In this document: positions 4,878 to 5,184 of the stretch, one piece after another
Numbering within the stretch: the stretch's first letter is position 1
How the letters are laid out: each line of letters starts with the position of its first letter
Origin: Acidiferrobacter sp.
GTDB lineage: Bacteria > Pseudomonadota > Gammaproteobacteria > Acidiferrobacterales > Acidiferrobacteraceae
Assembly (NCBI GenBank): GCA_027335965.1
Contig: DAHWGZ010000129.1
Coordinates: forward strand, 1-5,184
Reading direction: 5' to 3'
DNA: 5,184 nucleotides
The notes under the pieces: model-generated
Seen by the model: only the letters and a program-made list of their open reading frames with translations
What the model was told of the DNA's origin: nothing
Database searches by the model: none
Program-made: the position numbers and the translations under genes

Positions 4878-5184
4878 TGCTGCGCCTCCTTTGCCCTCAT
4901 GATTGTCGCAACGGTGTTTATTCCTCCGCGGTACTTGGCCCAGGCTCCCATGAGCTCGCGTCTCCTCTATGAGGTCACCCCGTCTATAGGCGGCTTCCAC
5001 GGCGTTTCCGATCGCGTGCGCCAAGGCCATCTCGACCACCTCGCCTTGAAAGTTCGTGGTTTCAGCGGCCCAGTCACGAAAGGTGCTACGAAACCCATGC
5101 GCAACGATGTCGCCACGCCCCATGCGTCGCAACAGCATGAGTAGATCATGTATTGACCTGCCCGACCTCAAGCGACGTGGATTA
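4874..5184 (-). pseudogene. P4-like tyrosine recombinase (integrase), C-terminal part, frameshifted
   Basis: Only the C-terminal catalytic portion lies in the window; the 5' part continues past the right edge. Conserved residues are visible in order: HGFRSTFRDWA (H at 5099-5097, the Arg of HxxR three codons later), LAH (H at 5018-5016), and the nucleophile Y in AAYRRGD (4988-4986). Integrases of this family insert islands, usually into tRNA genes. After GDLIEE (to 4962) the expected family ending does not continue in frame. It resumes in another frame from 4960 as RELMGAWAKY and ends at TGA 4876-4874, overlapping the antitoxin ATG. The family's usual LIEKRRELM needs 27 nt where 25 are present, which points to a 2-nt deletion, or a sequencing error. 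The catalytic Tyr is upstream of the break, so some activity could survive. Confidence 0.8.

Overview
This window is GC-rich DNA, most likely from a member of the Pseudomonadota; no taxonomic marker is present, so that rests on the gene families. It holds a large insertion sequence lying next to what looks like the integrase end of a genomic island.

Positions 1-232 are a flank with no gene I can support. About 233-3696 is an IS21-family transposable element on the + strand. In order it has: a left end with three or four degenerate copies of a TCGCGCC.TAA.GGCGCCA motif; a hairpin that buries the ribosome binding site of the first gene; istA (DDE transposase) and istB (AAA+ ATPase); a 13-bp tandem array; a gene for a small KfrA-type DNA-binding, coiled-coil protein; a 12-bp GC hairpin; and a right end with the left-end motif inverted. 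Because the right-end motif lies beyond the kfrA-like gene, the element appears to carry that gene as a third, non-canonical component. That makes it about 3.46 kb, against roughly 2-2.6 kb for ordinary IS21 elements. A 7-bp direct repeat (GTAGAGC) lies just outside both proposed ends and may be the target duplication.

Positions 3704-5184 belong to the host replicon or island and read on the - strand. From the right edge inward come: the catalytic C-terminus of a P4-like tyrosine recombinase with an apparent 2-nt deletion near its end; a small type II antitoxin; a MazF/PemK-type ribonuclease toxin; and an unrecognised 174-residue protein. Every junction overlaps (4, 10 and 4 nt), so this looks like one translationally coupled unit: an integrase feeding into an addiction module plus a third gene.

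In the element, IstA should cut and join the ends while IstB activates IstA and selects target DNA. The KfrA-like protein most likely binds the array in front of its own gene. Whether it also regulates transposition or target choice is inference. In the flank, the toxin-antitoxin pair would stabilise the island carrying the integrase.
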